DNA of 7,274 nucleotides from Actinomycetes bacterium (GCA_023412435.1 JAEYNS010000149.1:1-7274); one strand, 5' to 3'. Numbered from the stretch's first letter, positions 1 to 6,158 are shown. Program-made: numbers and translations. Notes: a model not told the origin generated them from the letters alone.

Positions 1-204
1 GGCGAGCTGGGTGGCGGCCGCGACTGCCGCCGCCGGGGTGCGGGCCAGCGAACCCGCCCTGGCCGCCGAGCCCGCCATCTGGTCGACGGTGGCGCGGGCG
101 AGCCAGACCCGTGCACCGCCCACGACCAGGCCGAAGAGCAGGACGAGCACCGGCACCAGCAGTGCGAACTCGACGGTTGCGGCACCCCGCTCGCCGCTGG
201 TCAC
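1..204 (-). CDS. TadE-family pseudopilin, 3' end beyond the window
   Basis: Sixty-eight codons are visible from a GTG at 204-202, and the frame stays open to the window edge, so the C-terminus is missing. The start gives MTSGERGAATVEFALLVPVL. This is a class III (Tad-type) prepilin signal: a short charged leader ending in ERG, then a mature end with Glu at +5 (AATVE), followed by a hydrophobic helix of about 20 residues. TadE proteins are minor pilins or pseudopilins of the Tad/Flp pilus, processed by a TadV-like peptidase at the cytoplasmic membrane. The GTG overlaps the TGA of the preceding 120-residue gene (GTGA), and I see no Shine-Dalgarno, so translation is probably coupled. It is the last visible gene of the pilus operon. 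Of the three small pilin-like genes here it alone has the canonical Glu+5. The family assignment rests on the N-terminus only; TadF or TadG cannot be excluded. Confidence 0.85.
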   Translation of the reverse strand, partial: MTSGERGAATVEFALLVPVLVLLFGLVVGGARVWLARATVDQMAGSAARAGSLARTPAAAVAAATQLA

Positions 205-563
205 GGGGCGGTCACCCGCTCGAGGGGCAGTACTACCCGCTCGGTGATCCGGCCCAACCCCAGGTCGAGGAACACCGGCGCACTCCCGGTCACGGTCACG
301 GTGACGGTGGTCGAGTCCTGGGTGGTCTCCACCACCACGTCGCTCAACCCGCCACGGGCAGCGACGTCGCCGGCGGTCGCCTCCGCCTGCGCCGTCAGGT
401 CGGGTCCGGCCGCTCGCAGGTCCGCGGCTGCGGCGGCGGCCTGGGAGGCCACCGAGCGGGCGTGCAGCCACACCCCGGTCTGCACCAGGCCGAGGACGAG
501 TCCGAGCGCCGCAGGGACCACCATCGCCCACTGCGTCGACTCCGACAACCCGCGTTCGTTCAC
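201..563 (-). CDS. TadE-like pilus pseudopilin with atypical processing motif
   Basis: This is a 120-residue protein starting at GTG 563-561; that GTG overlaps the TGA of the upstream pilin-like gene (GTGA). The N-terminus is VNERGLSESTQWAMVVPAAL, followed by a hydrophobic helix to about residue 28 and then an Ala-rich amphipathic stretch (HARSVASQAAAAAADLRAAG). The C-terminal half is probably a beta-rich extracellular domain with many Thr and Val (SDVVVETTQDSTTVTVTVTG). Overall this is the TadE-like pattern: a prepilin-like leader ending in RG, one TM helix and a small periplasm-like domain. The frame extends upstream to 773, but that part overlaps the 59-residue gene and its leader and looks like a random Arg/Pro-rich shadow, so I chose the GTG. 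The residue expected to be Glu+5 is Thr, with Gln at +6. Function as a minor pilin is inferred from position and architecture. Confidence 0.8.
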   Translation of the reverse strand: MNERGLSESTQWAMVVPAALGLVLGLVQTGVWLHARSVASQAAAAAADLRAAGPDLTAQAEATAGDVAARGGLSDVVVETTQDSTTVTVTVTGSAPVFLDLGLGRITERVVLPLERVTAP

Positions 564-739
564 GGCGTGGGCAGGCGCGAGTTCACGAAGAGCGTGATGG
601 CGGTGACGACGCCGACCGCGATGGTCACGGCACCGGCCAGCAGGATCGCGTTCTCCGTCGACTGGGACAGCCCACGCTCGTCTCGCCGGCCGGGTGGCGC
701 GACGAGGGTGCCGATCAGCAGGTGGAGGAAGGTACGCAT
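560..739 (-). CDS. Flp-pilin-like small membrane protein (59 aa)
   Basis: This short ORF reads MRTFLHLLIG, a basic linker (APPGRRDERG), then LSQSTENAILLAGAVTIAVG and VVTAITLFVNSRLPTP, ending in TGA at 562-560. The size, the basic leader ending in Gly and the single C-terminal hydrophobic helix of about 22 residues resemble Flp pilins or the small DUF4244-type proteins found after tadC in actinobacteria. It lies 30 bases after tadC and has the strongest ribosome binding site in the operon: GAGGAG at 751-746, six bases before ATG. That fits a subunit needed in larger amounts than the platform proteins. The canonical Glu+5 after the Gly is absent: Thr is at +5 and Glu at +6, and the usual following Tyr is Asn. 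Its stop overlaps the GTG of the next gene. That it is the major pilin is an inference. Confidence 0.82.
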   Translation of the reverse strand: MRTFLHLLIGTLVAPPGRRDERGLSQSTENAILLAGAVTIAVGVVTAITLFVNSRLPTP

Positions 740-745
740 GGTGTT

Positions 746-751
746 CTCCTC
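746..751 (-). promoter_or_regulatory. Strong Shine-Dalgarno of the pilin-like gene
   Basis: GAGGAG on the minus strand lies six bases before the ATG at 739. It sits in the only non-overlapping junction of the operon (740-769) and fixes the start of the 59-residue gene. Confidence 0.75.
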
Positions 752-769
752 GGGGTGGGGTGGCCGGCG

Positions 770-1639
770 TCAACCGCCGGCGAGGCGGAGCAGGGGTGGG
801 ACGAGGAACAGCAGGCCGAACAGCAGGGTCGGAACGACCATCAGGATGCCCATCCGCTCCGACAGCTCGTTGGCGTGGAGCTTCATTCGGGTGAGGTGCG
901 CGTCGCGCAACTCCTTCACCCGGGCGCGCAGCGCACCCGACAGTGCCGCGCCCGACTCGTCCAGCCGCATCACGTCGGCGATGTCGGCGAGGGCGGGCAG
1001 GTCGAGTTCACCCCCCAGGCGCTGGAGCTCGGCGTAGGGTGCCCGCTGCTCGAGGCGGGCGCGTTCCAGGGCCTCCGCGATCGCGCTGAAGACCGTCACG
1101 TCGGACACCGCGGCGGCCGCCCGCAGCGCCTGCGTGCCGGACCGGTTCGCCAGGCGCTCGAGAGTGACCAGGTCGAAGAAGGTGAGGAGCGCCTCGCCGG
1201 CGTCCTCGGTGACGGCGCGGTCGCGACGTCGCAGCGCCAGGTCGGGCAGGACGAAGCCGATCAGCCCGCCGGCGAGGGCGAGGACCGCCGGCAGCAGGGA
1301 CGGGGAGCCGCTCACCCAGCCCAGCCAGCCGCCCAGGACGGCGGGCAGGAGCAGGCCGACGAAGCCTGCGAGGGTCTTGTGCGCGATGTGCCGGTCGACG
1401 CTGGTGCCCACCATGCGCAGCCGGCGGCGGGTGTCCTCGCCCACCACCAGCCCGCTGCGGCCGCGAACCCAGCCGCCGAGCCGGCCGAGTCCCGGCTCGT
1501 CGTCGAGCGTCGGCGGCGCGCGTCCGTCCAGCAGGTCGAAGGCGTCGGCCAGCCTGGGATGGGCCGGAATCCGGCTCAGGACCAACGCCCACAGGCCTCC
1601 GCCGAGCAGGCAGCCCACCACCGCGGCAACGGCGATCAT
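770..1639 (-). CDS. tadC: TadC, Tad pilus inner-membrane platform protein
   Basis: This is a 289-residue polytopic membrane protein of the type II secretion F (GspF/T2SSF) family, usual size for actinobacterial TadC. Hydrophobic segments lie near residues 2-22, 87-108, 114-132 and 262-285. The cytoplasmic T2SSF helical domain lies between the third and fourth (about 133-260), including RAVTEDAGEALLTFFDLVTL and ELRDAHLTRMKLHANELSER. The C-terminal MGILMVVPTLLFGLLFLVPP is typical of the family. With TadB it forms the membrane platform on which the TadA ATPase acts to extrude the pilus. The ATG overlaps the tadB stop (ATGA), with GGAG nine bases upstream. I call it TadC rather than TadB because it is the second of the tandem T2SSF genes and directly precedes the pilin-like gene. 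Confidence 0.9.
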   Translation of the reverse strand: MIAVAAVVGCLLGGGLWALVLSRIPAHPRLADAFDLLDGRAPPTLDDEPGLGRLGGWVRGRSGLVVGEDTRRRLRMVGTSVDRHIAHKTLAGFVGLLLPAVLGGWLGWVSGSPSLLPAVLALAGGLIGFVLPDLALRRRDRAVTEDAGEALLTFFDLVTLERLANRSGTQALRAAAAVSDVTVFSAIAEALERARLEQRAPYAELQRLGGELDLPALADIADVMRLDESGAALSGALRARVKELRDAHLTRMKLHANELSERMGILMVVPTLLFGLLFLVPPLLRLAGG

Positions 1640-2493
1640 GATGCCGCGCTCCGCAGGATCCGTTGTCGCGGCCTGGGCAGGGACATCCTGCGCAGTCCGA
1701 GCAGGGCGCCGAGGTAGGCGGCGATCAGCACAGCGAGGATGACCTGCCCGGCGGGGGTGCGGTACGGCTCGAAGAAGGAACCCCCGAAGACCAGCGCACC
1801 GCCCAGCACCACGAGCGTGATCAGGGTGACCTGCCGGACCACCACCCGCGGCTTGGCACGCTCGGTCTCGATCTCACGCAGCGCGCGCAACCGGTCCTGG
1901 ATGGCGTCGGCCAGGGCGGTGAGGGTGGCCTGCGCGCCGGTGCCGCCTCGCTCGGCGGCCAGCGAGAGCGCAGCGAGCACGGCGTCGGCATCCGGGCTGT
2001 CGAGGTCGTCGGCCATCGCCCGCAGCGCCGAGGAGAGCGGCCACCGCTCGTCCATCCGCTGCACCACCAGCAGCAGCGGTGACGCCAGCGGCTCGGGCGC
2101 CTGCCGGGACGACACCCGGATCGCGTCCCCGATCGAGCGTCCGGTCGGCAGGATCGCGGCGAGGCTGCGCACCCAGCGGTCGAGCGCCTCCAGCAGGTGG
2201 ACCTCGGTCTGGGGTGGTGTGCCGAGCAGCCGAGGGACGGCGAGGCCGAGCGCGGGGGCGAGGACCGCGAGCAGCGTCCAGCCGGTGAAGGTGGCGGCGA
2301 GAATGCCCACCACCAGCCACCCGCCGACCAGTAGGAGGCGTCGCGTGCCGATCCGACGGAGCCGGTCGGGGTCGAGCCAGGGCCGGTTGCGCGGGGGCGC
2401 AGCGGCACCGTCGCGGTCGCGCCAGCCGACGACCACGAGGACCGCTCCCCCGATCAGGAGGATCCCGCACACCGCCGCCGCCCAGGTGCCCAT
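1636..2493 (-). CDS. tadB: TadB, Tad pilus inner-membrane platform protein
   Basis: This 285-residue T2SSF-family membrane protein is the partner of TadC. Hydrophobic segments lie near residues 5-23, 52-72, 73-90, 221-240 and 250-268. The T2SSF domain spans about 97-240, with LLEALDRWVRSLAAILPTGR at its start and the ERGG and ALADAIQDRLRALREIETER stretch before the fourth segment. It acts with TadC as the cytoplasmic-membrane platform. Two adjacent starts exist: GTG at 2496 and ATG at 2493. I chose the ATG because GGGAG lies five bases before it, while the same site would be only two bases from the GTG. With the ATG, the tadA stop and the start share one base (TGATG). Its own stop overlaps the tadC start. 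Confidence 0.9.
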   Translation of the reverse strand: MGTWAAAVCGILLIGGAVLVVVGWRDRDGAAAPPRNRPWLDPDRLRRIGTRRLLLVGGWLVVGILAATFTGWTLLAVLAPALGLAVPRLLGTPPQTEVHLLEALDRWVRSLAAILPTGRSIGDAIRVSSRQAPEPLASPLLLVVQRMDERWPLSSALRAMADDLDSPDADAVLAALSLAAERGGTGAQATLTALADAIQDRLRALREIETERAKPRVVVRQVTLITLVVLGGALVFGGSFFEPYRTPAGQVILAVLIAAYLGALLGLRRMSLPRPRQRILRSAAS

Positions 2494-3902
2494 CACTGCT
2501 CCCAGCCGCTGCGGAACGGCTCCAGTTCGGAGAGGAAGCCCGGATCGGGGGTGAAGCGTGCGCGTCCGCCGGAATCTGCGGCCTGGTAGACGAGGTGGGT
2601 CACCGGCCGTCCACCCTCGATGCCTCCGGTCAGCTGGCGAACCTCGGAGACGAACCGGGTCCGCAGCCCGCCGCGCCAGGTGTCGTCGACCAGCCGGACG
2701 TGCACCAGCAGGTGCAGGTGGTGGGCGATCTGCCGATAGGCCTCCTCGATGGTGAGCACGCCGCCCTGGGCGACCCGCGAGGCCAACCGGTCGATGGTGG
2801 AGCTGGCCGAGTGGGAGTGCGTGGTCGACATGGTTCCGGTGATCGCTGTCATCGCCTCGAACATCGCCCCCGCCTCGCCGCCGCGGACCTCGCCGACGAC
2901 CAGCCGGGAAAGGTTCTGGCGCAGGGCCTCGGGGATCAGGTCGGCGACGGTGTACTCGCCGAGGCGGTGACCGTCCTGGGTCTCCCCCATCCCGATCCTG
3001 GCCTGAAGGGCGAGGATGTTCGTCCGGCCCGGCTGCAGGTGAGTGAGCAACTCGTAGTCGGTCTCCAGGGTGCCGAAGCGTTCGTTGGCCGGGATCGCGG
3101 CGATCAGTGCCCGCAGCAGGGTGGTCTTGCCTGCCCCCTGGTCGCCGGAGATCACTATCGACTTGTGGGCCAGCACTGCTGCGTGCAGCAGCCGGGCGAG
3201 CTCCTCGCTGAGCATGCCGCCGTCCACCAACTCGGACAGCGTGACGTGGGTGAGGGTGTGCTGCCGGATGGCGATGGACGGCCGGAAGCTGAGCCCGAAG
3301 CCGATGGCGTGCAGCCGATGGCGGTCGCCGAGGGCGAGCGTCATGGTGGGGTGTGCGTCATCGAACGGACGCGCGGGAGTCACCGATTCACCGAGGAACC
3401 GGATCGCCTCCACGAGTTCCTCATCGCTGTCCGCGACCGGCGGGTGGGTGGTCCGGCGACCGTCGCCGTACTGCACGACGACCGAGTCGCACCCGTGGAT
3501 CTCGATGTTCTCGGCGTCGGCGATCTCGAACAACGGCTGCAGCCTGCCGAACCCGAAGATCGCATCCTCCACGGCGACCGCGTAGGCGTGCTCGACCTCG
3601 ACCGGCCACAGCGCGCGGCCGTCCGCGCCGAGGCGGGCGGCGTGGTCGGCCACCACGGAGCGCACCACCGACCGTCCCAGCAGCCGCCGGTCCACAGTGG
3701 ACAGCGGGGGCGAGCCGTCCTGGCTGACCTCGGCCAGCCGCCGGGTGATCAAGTCGGAGGCCTTGCGGCGCAGCGCCACCACCAACTGCCAGTCCACCCC
3801 CGCGGTGGGCGGGGACGGCAGCGCGCCGAGGCGCTCCCGCGGGAAGGCGAAGACGGCTTGCTCCTCACCGATCAGCAGGGACACGTCGGCCAGCGGCTTC
3901 AT
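2493..3902 (-). CDS. tadA: TadA/CpaF-family pilus assembly ATPase
   Basis: This 469-residue secretion ATPase of the GspE/VirB11 superfamily is the cytoplasmic motor of the Tad pilus. An N-terminal helical region (about 35-115) precedes the N-domain (FGFGRLQPLFEIADAENIEI, about 116-135, through IRQH near 212-215). The catalytic core has a Walker A GDQGAGKTT (about 253-261), an Asp box TLETDYELL (278-286), a Walker B/arginine stretch LSRLVVGEVRGGEA (331-344) and a His box GTMSTTHSHSASS (356-368). The P-loop is slightly unusual: family members commonly have GGTGSGKT, but the Lys and Thr are intact, so it should be active. The frame runs upstream to 4052 without a stop, but that part overlaps the TadZ-like gene. 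The ATG at 3902 overlaps that gene's TGA (ATGA) and begins the conserved protein, so I chose it. Confidence 0.93.
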   Translation of the reverse strand: MKPLADVSLLIGEEQAVFAFPRERLGALPSPPTAGVDWQLVVALRRKASDLITRRLAEVSQDGSPPLSTVDRRLLGRSVVRSVVADHAARLGADGRALWPVEVEHAYAVAVEDAIFGFGRLQPLFEIADAENIEIHGCDSVVVQYGDGRRTTHPPVADSDEELVEAIRFLGESVTPARPFDDAHPTMTLALGDRHRLHAIGFGLSFRPSIAIRQHTLTHVTLSELVDGGMLSEELARLLHAAVLAHKSIVISGDQGAGKTTLLRALIAAIPANERFGTLETDYELLTHLQPGRTNILALQARIGMGETQDGHRLGEYTVADLIPEALRQNLSRLVVGEVRGGEAGAMFEAMTAITGTMSTTHSHSASSTIDRLASRVAQGGVLTIEEAYRQIAHHLHLLVHVRLVDDTWRGGLRTRFVSEVRQLTGGIEGGRPVTHLVYQAADSGGRARFTPDPGFLSELEPFRSGWEQ

Positions 3903-4663
3903 CCCGGAGCCCCGATCCGGTGCTGCCGCGCCGCGAGCCGCTCGGCAAGGTCGGACGCGGTTCGGCGGACACCCTTCAGGAAGCCTCCGGTCGCGAACCG
4001 GCGTCCCGCCGCGGCACCGTGGGACCACACCCCCGCGTCGTCCGGGGCCCACGGGATCGACTCCACCCGGTCCACCCCGAACTGGGTTCCAATCTCGCCG
4101 GCCGTGTAGGGGCGTCCCGGCCCGACCAGCAACAGGCTCAGCCGGTCAGGGACGGCGGCGGTCACCAGCGGCAGGTAGAGGCGCAGCTGGACGAGGTCGA
4201 CGAGGCTGGTGCGGGTCACCAGGACGACGGCGTCGGACTCGTCGACGAGCGCGGCCGGCAGGCCGTGGTTGCCCAGCCGTCCGGTGTCGACGATCACGTC
4301 CGCCTCCCACTCGCCCAGCACCGCCGCGAACTCGGGCCAGACCGGGGCGAACAGCTCGACCATCCCGGGGTTGGCGAACCCGGGCAGGAAGCGCCGGGTG
4401 GGGCCGTCCTCGGGCCCCAGGTCGAGGACCGCCCGCTCCAGCGCCGCGGCCAGCGGCCGCCGCTCGCGGTGCGCCGACAGCAGCGACCACAGGCCCTTCC
4501 CGAACGGGTCGCTGCCCTGCAGGTAGCCGGCGAGCACGCTCTGCGAGGGGTGCGGATCGGCGTCCACCAGCAGGACGGGACGGGGCCAGGCCAGGGCGAG
4601 GCCCAGCGCCGTGGTGGTCACCCCCGGGGAGTGGCCGGCACCGGCGAGCACGACGACGCTCAT
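3899..4663 (-). CDS. MinD/CpaE/TadZ-like protein with degenerate P-loop
   Basis: This 254-residue protein has the deviant-Walker (ParA/MinD) fold. The sequence shows an N-terminal strand and loop (VVVLAGAGHSPGVTTTALGL), an A' motif VLLVDADPH at 30-38, and a Walker B-like ADVIVDTG at 121-128. A switch-like segment follows (DESDAVVLVTRTSLVDLVQL, about 141-160), then LLLVGPGRPY. In Tad loci such CpaE/TadZ proteins position the assembly machine at the membrane or pole. Both signature lysines are missing: aligned on the TTT, the first Lys is Gly10 and the P-loop Lys is Val15. ATP binding may therefore be weak or absent, and a scaffold role is plausible. The ATG overlaps the SAF-protein stop (ATGA), with GGAG eight bases upstream. 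The locus and fold are secure; the exact family name is less so. Confidence 0.85.
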   Translation of the reverse strand: MSVVVLAGAGHSPGVTTTALGLALAWPRPVLLVDADPHPSQSVLAGYLQGSDPFGKGLWSLLSAHRERRPLAAALERAVLDLGPEDGPTRRFLPGFANPGMVELFAPVWPEFAAVLGEWEADVIVDTGRLGNHGLPAALVDESDAVVLVTRTSLVDLVQLRLYLPLVTAAVPDRLSLLLVGPGRPYTAGEIGTQFGVDRVESIPWAPDDAGVWSHGAAAGRRFATGGFLKGVRRTASDLAERLAARQHRIGAPG

Positions 4664-5286
4664 CGTTGGGTCTCCGGCTGCCTGACCACCACCAGCTGGT
4701 CACCGGCGGCCAGCCGGGCCACCCGCTCGGCCTGCTCCTGGGGGACGCTGACGTCGATCAGGGTGGCGCCGTCCGGCAGGTCGGTGGCCAGTGAGGCGAT
4801 CCGGCCCACCACGCTCGCTCCGGGCGGGGGTGCGGCGGCGTCGCGGGACACGGCCACCAGCAGGACCGGCGCTCCGGGTGGCAGCTCCGAGGCCGGCAGC
4901 CTGCCCGGGGCAAGCCGTAGCCCCACCCGGGCGGTGCCGGCCTCGACCGCTGGCGCGCCGTAGGACCGTGGCGAGAGCACCGAGCCTGCGACCAGGTCGG
5001 TCAGCGCGGTCTGCCCGACCACCGCCGGCAGTCGCTCGCCGGGCACCGTCTCGATGCCCGGGGTGGACGGCAGCCAGACGACGCCGAGGTCGGCCTCGGT
5101 GATGGGCTGGTCGCGGTAGACGGTCCGGGTCACCGTCACCACCGACTGGGCCCCGGACACGCTGGCGTAGAGCCACGCCGCACCGAGCCCGCCCACGCAG
5201 ATCGCGAGCACGCCGATGGCCACCAGGCGGAGGTTCCGCCGGGCGCGCACCCGGGTGGCCCGGGCGGTCTCCGATGGGTCTGCCAT
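4660..5286 (-). CDS. SAF-domain membrane protein (CpaB/RcpC-like), operon head
   Basis: This 208-residue protein has an N-terminal basic stretch (RVRARRNLR), one TM helix (about 20-42) and an SAF-type domain from about residue 48. That domain starts with VVTVTRTVYRDQPITEADLG and continues to VVGQTALTDLVAGSVLSPRS. A C-terminal beta-rich segment follows (APGRLPASELPPGAPVLLVA to GDQLVVVRQPETQR). CpaB/RcpC proteins are periplasmic assembly factors of Tad pili; in monoderms they would lie outside the membrane facing the wall, possibly binding peptidoglycan (a family-level suggestion). The frame extends to 5556, but the upstream part crosses the non-coding repeat region and is Arg-rich with no family character. 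The ATG at 5286 gives the normal short cytoplasmic tail. No strong Shine-Dalgarno is visible; the closest is AGG about 11 bases upstream. It is the first gene of the operon. Confidence 0.87.
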   Translation of the reverse strand: MADPSETARATRVRARRNLRLVAIGVLAICVGGLGAAWLYASVSGAQSVVTVTRTVYRDQPITEADLGVVWLPSTPGIETVPGERLPAVVGQTALTDLVAGSVLSPRSYGAPAVEAGTARVGLRLAPGRLPASELPPGAPVLLVAVSRDAAAPPPGASVVGRIASLATDLPDGATLIDVSVPQEQAERVARLAAGDQLVVVRQPETQR

Positions 5287-5417
5287 GTCGGTTCGCCTAA
5301 CACAGTGGCCGGACGTGGGGCGAAACCTCGGGGGTGGGTTACGTTGCGTCCGGTGCGCAGACTCTAGAATCCCAACCCGCTCGCTGCCCAGACCCGATCG
5401 GCGAATCCGTACAAATC

Positions 5418-5443
5418 TGTGGATAACTTCCCGCTCATCCACA
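5418..5443. promoter_or_regulatory. Inverted pair of DnaA-box-like sites
   Basis: TTATCCACA (minus strand, 5426-5418) is a perfect match to the DnaA box consensus. It is followed 8 bases later by TCATCCACA on the plus strand (5435-5443), which has one mismatch. Together they form an inverted repeat with 7-bp perfect arms (TGTGGAT and ATCCACA) and a 12-base spacer. It lies about 130-160 bases upstream of the pilus operon start. It may bind DnaA as a transcription regulator, or it may be the operator of some other dimeric protein. Confidence 0.5.
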
Positions 5444-5507
5444 ACCCGACCACCGTGCCCTGCGGCCGAGGACGGCACCGACCGACGCCCGGCTGGCACC
5501 ACCTGCC

Positions 5508-5670
5508 TCGCGTCGACATCGTGGTTATCACCGGCCCGCGGACGGCGCCACCCCACGCTCGCTTCGAAGTGGGGGTTACCAGCCCGGCTGGAGGCTCCAT
5601 AACCCCGGACTCGTAGCGAAGCCGGAGAACCCGGCGGCCACCGCGGCCGATAACCCCGACTTCACAGCGA
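5508..5670. repeat. Four-copy 22-bp element in symmetric inverted array
   Basis: Four related 22-mers lie at 5508-5529 and 5559-5580 (plus orientation) and at 5598-5619 and 5649-5670 (opposite orientation). Read in one direction, the shared core is TCGCT, one or two variable bases, then GAAGTCGGGGTTATC. By hand count, the 5559 and 5649 copies match at 18 of 22 positions; the 5508 and 5598 copies are more diverged. The start-to-start spacing is exactly 51 bp in each arm, and the array is exactly symmetric about 5589. The 29-base segments between copies are not alike, which suggests the 22-mers are the selected units, such as binding sites. No known family is recognised. Confidence 0.7.
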
Positions 5671-5699
5671 TCGTTAGCGTCGGATCCCAACGCGAAGGT

Positions 5700-5718
5700 C
5701 CGTCCCCGGAACCGGGGA
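5700..5718 (-). terminator. GC-rich hairpin downstream of the 128-aa gene
   Basis: TCCCCGG and CCGGGGA (5703-5709 and 5712-5718) pair around an AA loop, starting about 16 bases after the stop of the minus-strand gene that ends at 5734. There is no T-tract, as is common in high-GC actinobacteria. It may be a terminator. It resembles the element at 6946-6963 downstream of cobS. Confidence 0.4.
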
Positions 5719-5733
5719 GCCGTCCCGCCGGGG

Positions 5734-6120
5734 TCAGAGGCGCTTCAGCGGCGACCAGCCCCGGGCCCTGCCGGTGGCGGTGGCGTCCATCGACGACGAT
5801 ACCGGCGCGGCGGCATTGACTCCGAGCCGCACCCGGGTGGCCGGCTCGAGCAGTCCCGGCGGAGTTGCCCGCAGCCTGTCCAGCACCTCGTCGGTGCTCA
5901 CTCCGGCGGCGGCGGCGAGGTCGCCCAGGCTGGCGCCATGGTTGGCGACAGTGGCCAGTTCGCGGTCGACCCGCGACTGGTACGCCCTAGCCTTCGCGAG
6001 CAGCGCGTGGTGCGTGACGACGCTGGCCGACAGGCTCGCCAAGGCTTCGTCGAGCGTGGTGTGGTCGTCCCGCGGTTCGGTTGCGAGCAGGATCTGGGTG
6101 TTGTCGTGCAGCAGCGCCAT
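5734..6120 (-). CDS. Unknown 128-aa protein with helix-turn-helix-like segment
   Basis: I do not recognise this protein. It starts MALLHDNTQILLATEPRDDH and has an Ala-rich helical region (about 22-58, with a repeated Leu and Ala pattern compatible with a coiled coil). A segment GASLGDLAAAAGVSTDEVLD (about 62-81) has the spacing of a helix-turn-helix: a first helix, a Gly-Val turn, and a recognition-helix-like STDEVLDRLR. The tail is Ser/Ala/Thr-rich and ends in a basic GWSPLKRL. The start is supported by GGGGGA three bases before the ATG. The frame extends far upstream (to 7203), but that part crosses cobU and the tandem repeat and is a shadow. The gene points towards the pilus operon but is separated by 447 bases. 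A small DNA-binding regulator is possible, but the helix-turn-helix could also be a structural helical pair. Confidence 0.65.
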   Translation of the reverse strand: MALLHDNTQILLATEPRDDHTTLDEALASLSASVVTHHALLAKARAYQSRVDRELATVANHGASLGDLAAAAGVSTDEVLDRLRATPPGLLEPATRVRLGVNAAAPVSSSMDATATGRARGWSPLKRL

Positions 6121-6134
6121 GCTTCCCCCATCGA

Positions 6135-6158
6135 CTTCCCGCGCGGCACCGCGGGAAG
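6135..6158. promoter_or_regulatory. Perfect 9-bp inverted repeat before the 128-aa gene
   Basis: CTTCCCGCG (6135-6143) and CGCGGGAAG (6150-6158) are perfect complements around a 6-base CGGCAC centre, 15 bases upstream of the minus-strand start at 6120. The position suits either an operator for a dimeric regulator, perhaps the helix-turn-helix-like product itself, or an RNA hairpin in the leader next to the ribosome binding site. Confidence 0.5.

Larger units (their letters stand above)
5287..5733. other. Gene-free, repeat-rich control region upstream of the pilus operon
   Basis: This 447-base gap separates the pilus operon head from the unknown helix-turn-helix-like gene. The ORFs crossing it are short, Arg/Pro-rich and resemble no family I know. 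It contains the inverted DnaA-box-like pair, the four-copy 22-bp symmetric array, a small CCAGCC/GGCTGG palindrome at 5579-5591 near the array centre, and a GC hairpin next to the right-hand gene. The pilus operon promoter must lie here if the operon starts at 5286. The only -10-like hexamer I noted is TAGAGT (minus strand, about 5361-5367), without a good -35, so I do not annotate a promoter. Confidence 0.7.

Noticed and set aside
722..1717. Long plus-strand ORF opposite tadC.
   Set aside because: It is a shadow ORF: Gln/Glu/Ala/Gly-rich with no recognisable domain, antisense to a clear T2SSF protein.
2595..4109. Long plus-strand ORF opposite tadA.
   Set aside because: It is antisense to a protein with all TadA motifs; its Gln/Gly/Asp/His-rich translation is a typical GC-rich shadow.
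5508..5670. CRISPR array, because 22-bp repeats are separated by 29-base spacers.
   Set aside because: The repeats are in opposing orientations, diverged, and only two per arm; no cas genes are present.
5418..5670. Chromosomal or plasmid replication origin (DnaA boxes plus iteron-like repeats).
   Set aside because: There are only two boxes, no AT-rich unwinding stretch, no dnaA, dnaN or rep gene, and the flanking genes are ordinary chromosomal functions. Kept only as a comparison in the findings.
5364..5690. Minus-strand ORF of 108 codons across the intergenic region.
   Set aside because: Its composition is Arg/Gly-rich with no family resemblance, and it overlaps the symmetric array, whose sequence explains its apparent repeats. 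No convincing ribosome binding site was seen.
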